Source: Bacteroidota bacterium
GTDB taxonomy: Bacteria; Bacteroidota; Bacteroidia; NS11-12g; UBA9320
Direction of reading: 5' to 3'
DNA: 5,532 bases
Assembly (NCBI GenBank): GCA_003485825.1
Contig: DNHN01000242.1
Location: 5,501 to 11,032, forward strand
Every line of letters begins with the position of its first letter. Within the stretch, counting starts at the first letter, position 1. Below the pieces are notes generated by a model. That model was not told the origin of the DNA. It was given only the letters and a program-made list of their open reading frames with translations, and searched no databases. This document shows positions 2,903 to 5,532 of this stretch, in pieces. Position numbers and translations under genes: made by a program.

Positions 2903-5532
2903 ATGGCTATTCAGTTTTTAAACAACCCCAAAGTAGGAGATAACGTTAAAATTGAACTTGGTGATTCATCTGATCTAAAGATTTACCACGACCCAAGTAT
3001 TGGTAGTGTAATAGAAGAGTCAGGAGCAGGAGATTTATTTATAGATACTAGTCAAGCAATTAAGTTTAGAAAAGCAGGAAGTTCTGAGCTTATGGCTCTT
3101 ATGACACCTGACGATAGTGTTGATTTATATTACGACAATGCTAAAAAGTTTGAAACCACAAGTACAGGGATTAGTGTAACAAATACAGGGGCAAATGCTT
3201 TTATAAAAATTAACAGAGAAGATGCAACTACATCAGGCGCATTATTTTTACAATCCTCTAATGGCACTAATAATATTAATTCTAATGGAGTTAAAGATTT
3301 AAAAATTTCTACTAACAACACCGAAAGAATGCGTATTGATAGTTCAGGGAATGTAGGAATTGGAAATACAGCTCCTAGTGCTAAGTTGGAAGTTAGTGGA
3401 ACTGTAACAATATCACACGAAACAGGATCACAAACTTCTCCTACTACTCAGCTTCTTTTTGATAACGATAATATTGATAATGGTGGAGGTTATAACATTG
3501 ACTTTAAAACAAGTTCCAATGATACTGCCAATAGGTTTATGTCTAGAATACAAGCGTTACGAGGTAGTGGTGCGATAAGTAGTCTAGGATTTTTTACAGA
3601 CACAGGCTCTGCGTTAAATAGAGCTTTATTATTAGACTCATCACAAAACGCAACTTTTGCAGGTGATGTAATTGTTGACGGATCAGTTGCTGTTAATACT
3701 GAACCACTATTTAACAGAGAGTTATTAGTAAAAGGAGAAATTGCAGCACTAGCACAAGATAGTGGAAATAATCAATTGTTGCTTTCTGCATCTTCTACGC
3801 AAACAAATATTTCAGCAACTTATGGAGGCACAGGGTCTTATGCGCCTATGCAGTTTGAAACAGGTGGTGCTGTTCGAGTTCATCTTACCGCATCTGGAAA
3901 TTTAGGCATTGGCACTACATCTGCTACAAACAAGCTTACTATTTCAGACAACTCAGCTCAAATAGCTTTAATAGATACTTCTACAAGTAACATAGGAGAA
4001 ATACAAGTTGGAGATGCTGATTTTACTTTTAATTTAGACAGAAGTGCTGCTATATCTAGTGGTAAGTTTGCTTGGAGAATAGACGACACAACTAGGATGG
4101 AGCTTGGTCTTGATGCTGGTGACTTAGGTCAATTAAGATTAAATGAATATGGGGGTGGAAATATAACAGGTACAGCCACTCAGCTTTTAGGTGTTGATGA
4201 AAATGGTTATATTATAGAAACCTCTACCTCTGGTGGTGGTACAGTAACAGGATCAGGCGTAGCCACAAGGGTTGCTTTCTGGTCAGGCACTTCAGCATTG
4301 TCAAGTGATGCAAACCTTTATTGGGATAATAGTAATAACAGACTAGGTATAGGAACTGCGAGTCCTTCAGAACTTTTACACGTTTATCACGCAACAACTA
4401 ACACTTTAGCTTATCTGCAAAGTGGTGATGCTACCACAACTTTAGCTATGGCTGATAACGATGGTTCTACAAGAATTGAGTCTGATTCAGGAGAATTTAG
4501 ATTTAAAATAGGAGGGACTGCTTCTACAGCTGGTAGTAACACTACAGAAGCAATGCGTATCACTAGCGGTGCAAGAGTTGGTATTGGACTAGTTAGCCCC
4601 TCAACAAGATTACACGTCAGGTCTGGTACAGAAAACGTAGTTGCTAGATTTGAAAGTACAGATACCGCAGCTACAATACAATTAAAAGATACAACTGGAA
4701 CAGTATCAATTGAATCAAGAAACGACTTTAGGTTTTCTAATTCTTCTGGAGAGAAAATGCGTATTGATAGTTCTGGTAACGTAGGTATTGGAACGACTTC
4801 TCCTACTAGCAAACTACAAACAAAGTTAGAAGCCACTTATAGTATGGGCATGAGTAACGAATATGTTTCAACTTTTGTTTCAAAATTACAATTAGGTAGA
4901 GTAGGTGTATCGTCAGTATCTAACATAGATTTTATTTATGATATTCAAGGTACTGAATATGGATCTATAAAAAGAAATTATGTTAATTCATCTTTAAAGT
5001 TTGAAAGAGCAACTAATGTAGATATGATAATCAACGGCTCTGGCAACGTGGGAATTGACACTACTGCTCCAGGCTCTAAACTTCAAGTTGGCCCTGGAAC
5101 AAATAACAGTGTTAGATCACCAGTAGCATCTTTAGGAGCTGCAACTAATGGAGTTTTAAGCGCATTATCTTTGGTTAATACAAGTGGTAATAATGTTGCT
5201 GGTTATGGTACTAGTCTTGATTTTCACTTAGCTGAAAATTACTCTCCAACTGGTCAAATAGCTACAGTTGCAGAAAACACAACTGTACTATCTGCTTTAA
5301 CGTTCTCTACTTATTCAACTGCTCTAAATGAACGTATGCGGATTAAGTCTACTGGTAAAGTTAGGTTTAATGCATATGGTCAAGAAGATTTTACAGGCAC
5401 TGCGGCTTATCTATTAGCCGTAGAGTCTGATGGTGATATAATAGAAATAGGCGCAAGTGATATACCAGGCGGCCCTTACTTACCTCTTGCTGGTGGTACA
5501 ATGTCAGGTACGGGCGAAATAAGAACACCTGA
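2903..5532 (+). CDS. Giant repeat-containing phage tail fibre protein (3' end outside window)
   Basis: I translated this frame by hand from the ATG to the window end: 876 codons with no stop, so the gene continues downstream. An in-frame TAG at 2900-2902 fixes the start. Residues 1-7 (MAIQFLN) echo the preceding gene. Residues 19-30 (LGDSSDLKIYHD) and 62-89 (ELMALM, DDSVDLYYDNAKKFETTSTG) are modules frequent in marine phage fibres. Six copies of a 22-residue unit of the M-R-I-D-S-S-G-N-V-G-I-G-T-T-S-P type follow, plus a decayed seventh. At 422-439 and 831-848 lie two copies of T-G-T-A-x-x-L-L-x-V. Residues 861-869 are PLAGGTMSG, a linker that often opens a new fibre section. There is no cysteine in the visible part. 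The protein is probably a trimeric beta-rich shaft with surface-contact loops between repeats. Fibres of this kind often end in an S74 intramolecular chaperone, which would lie beyond the window. The fibre call is strong; the total length is unknown. Confidence 0.85.
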   Translation, partial: MAIQFLNNPKVGDNVKIELGDSSDLKIYHDPSIGSVIEESGAGDLFIDTSQAIKFRKAGSSELMALMTPDDSVDLYYDNAKKFETTSTGISVTNTGANAFIKINREDATTSGALFLQSSNGTNNINSNGVKDLKISTNNTERMRIDSSGNVGIGNTAPSAKLEVSGTVTISHETGSQTSPTTQLLFDNDNIDNGGGYNIDFKTSSNDTANRFMSRIQALRGSGAISSLGFFTDTGSALNRALLLDSSQNATFAGDVIVDGSVAVNTEPLFNRELLVKGEIAALAQDSGNNQLLLSASSTQTNISATYGGTGSYAPMQFETGGAVRVHLTASGNLGIGTTSATNKLTISDNSAQIALIDTSTSNIGEIQVGDADFTFNLDRSAAISSGKFAWRIDDTTRMELGLDAGDLGQLRLNEYGGGNITGTATQLLGVDENGYIIETSTSGGGTVTGSGVATRVAFWSGTSALSSDANLYWDNSNNRLGIGTASPSELLHVYHATTNTLAYLQSGDATTTLAMADNDGSTRIESDSGEFRFKIGGTASTAGSNTTEAMRITSGARVGIGLVSPSTRLHVRSGTENVVARFESTDTAATIQLKDTTGTVSIESRNDFRFSNSSGEKMRIDSSGNVGIGTTSPTSKLQTKLEATYSMGMSNEYVSTFVSKLQLGRVGVSSVSNIDFIYDIQGTEYGSIKRNYVNSSLKFERATNVDMIINGSGNVGIDTTAPGSKLQVGPGTNNSVRSPVASLGAATNGVLSALSLVNTSGNNVAGYGTSLDFHLAENYSPTGQIATVAENTTVLSALTFSTYSTALNERMRIKSTGKVRFNAYGQEDFTGTAAYLLAVESDGDIIEIGASDIPGGPYLPLAGGTMSGTGEIRTP
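3329..5368 (+). repeat. Seven-copy degenerate GNVGIG-type coding repeat
   Basis: Units of 22 codons start at 3329, 3878, 4319, 4553, 4757 and 5024, and a decayed 11-codon copy lies at 5336-5368 (residues 143, 326, 473, 551, 619, 708 and 812). The shared core is [MV]-R-I-x-S-S-G-N-V-G-I-G-T-T-S-P-x-x-K-L-x-V. Copy 3 begins YWDNSNNRLGIGTASP, copy 4 reads TSGARVGIGLVSP, and copy 7 keeps only MRIKSTGKV before diverging. Most copies differ at synonymous sites as well as at residues, so they are old and held by protein-level selection. Spacing is irregular (68 to 183 residues), so they punctuate a longer fibre and do not form a tandem array. Confidence 0.85.
4166..4219 (+). repeat. Long-period fibre repeat, copy 1 (LLGV..GxIIE)
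   Basis: Residues 422-439 of the giant fibre read TGTATQLLGVDENGYIIE. The match at 5393-5446 is TGTAAYLLAVESDGDIIE: 12 of 18 residues are identical. A Gly-rich linker and a new section follow each copy, so the unit appears to close a block of roughly 410-440 residues. Confidence 0.65.
5393..5446 (+). repeat. Long-period fibre repeat, copy 2 (LLAV..GxIIE)
   Basis: Residues 831-848 of the giant fibre repeat the unit at 4166-4219. It is followed by IPGGPYLPLAGGTMSG, a different next section from the one after copy 1 (GSGVATRVAFWSGTSAL). The end of one block and the start of another are therefore exchangeable parts. Confidence 0.65.
5483..5509 (+). other. PLAGGTMSG fibre-section motif
   Basis: Residues 861-869 of the giant fibre match the PLAGGTM[ST]G motif that recurs in phage tail fibres, often several times in a row. 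It sits 23 bases from the window end, so further copies may follow downstream. Confidence 0.6.

Noticed and set aside
2382..3321. Two short minus-strand frames (2382-2567 and 3130-3321)
   Set aside because: Both are antisense to well-supported fibre coding sequence and have no start context or motif.
4411..4836. Minus-strand reading frame of 141 codons
   Set aside because: It is opposite the continuous 876-codon fibre frame, which has recognisable repeats throughout. The minus frame shows only composition-driven Leu/Val/Pro/Ser runs.
3329..5368. Repeat array as a CRISPR or a diversity-generating retroelement target
   Set aside because: The repeats are degenerate and protein-coding with irregular spacing. 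No template repeat, reverse transcriptase or adenine-specific variation is visible.

Overview
The window is a stretch of phage (or prophage) late genes, all on the + strand: a lysis pair followed by three tail-fibre-type genes. There are no RNA genes, CRISPR array, transposase or integrase. The DNA is AT-rich. No start codon has a clear Shine-Dalgarno sequence; the starts at 864, 1603 and 2903 follow A-rich leaders instead. One intergenic TATCTTTG fits the TAnnTTTG -7 box of Bacteroidetes promoters. Together with the style of the proteins this suggests a phage of a marine or aquatic Bacteroidetes (flavobacterial) host. That host call is inference; the fibre modules also occur in other marine phages.

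Lysis region (1-816): the 3' part of an M15-family zinc peptidase endolysin, whose start lies before the window, overlaps by ATGA a 147-residue protein. That protein has a lipoprotein-type signal at its N-terminus and one membrane segment at its C-terminus. This is the layout of a unimolecular spanin, which joins the outer and inner membranes of a Gram-negative host and fuses them at lysis. The two genes would act in sequence: the peptidase cuts peptidoglycan, then the spanin removes the outer membrane barrier. No holin is visible.

Adhesion region (864-5532): three consecutive fibre-like genes lie in the same direction with gaps of 7 and 28 bp. The first two (243 and 423 residues) each have a conserved-looking N-terminal segment, a variable middle and a small beta-rich C-terminal module. 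The two C-terminal modules resemble each other. The third gene begins with MAIQFLN, like the MAINFLN of the second. It stays open for 876 codons to the window end and contains seven degenerate copies of an M-R-I-D-S-S-G-N-V-G-I-G type motif, plus a second, longer-period repeat (T-G-T-A-x-x-L-L-x-V-x-x-x-G-x-I-I-E). All three predicted fibre proteins lack cysteine, as far as they can be seen.

The least conventional points are the candidate u-spanin, the nested repeats of the giant fibre, the likely relatedness of the adjacent fibre genes at their ends, and a sharp change in Asp codon choice between the first and second fibre genes. I see no wholly new system.
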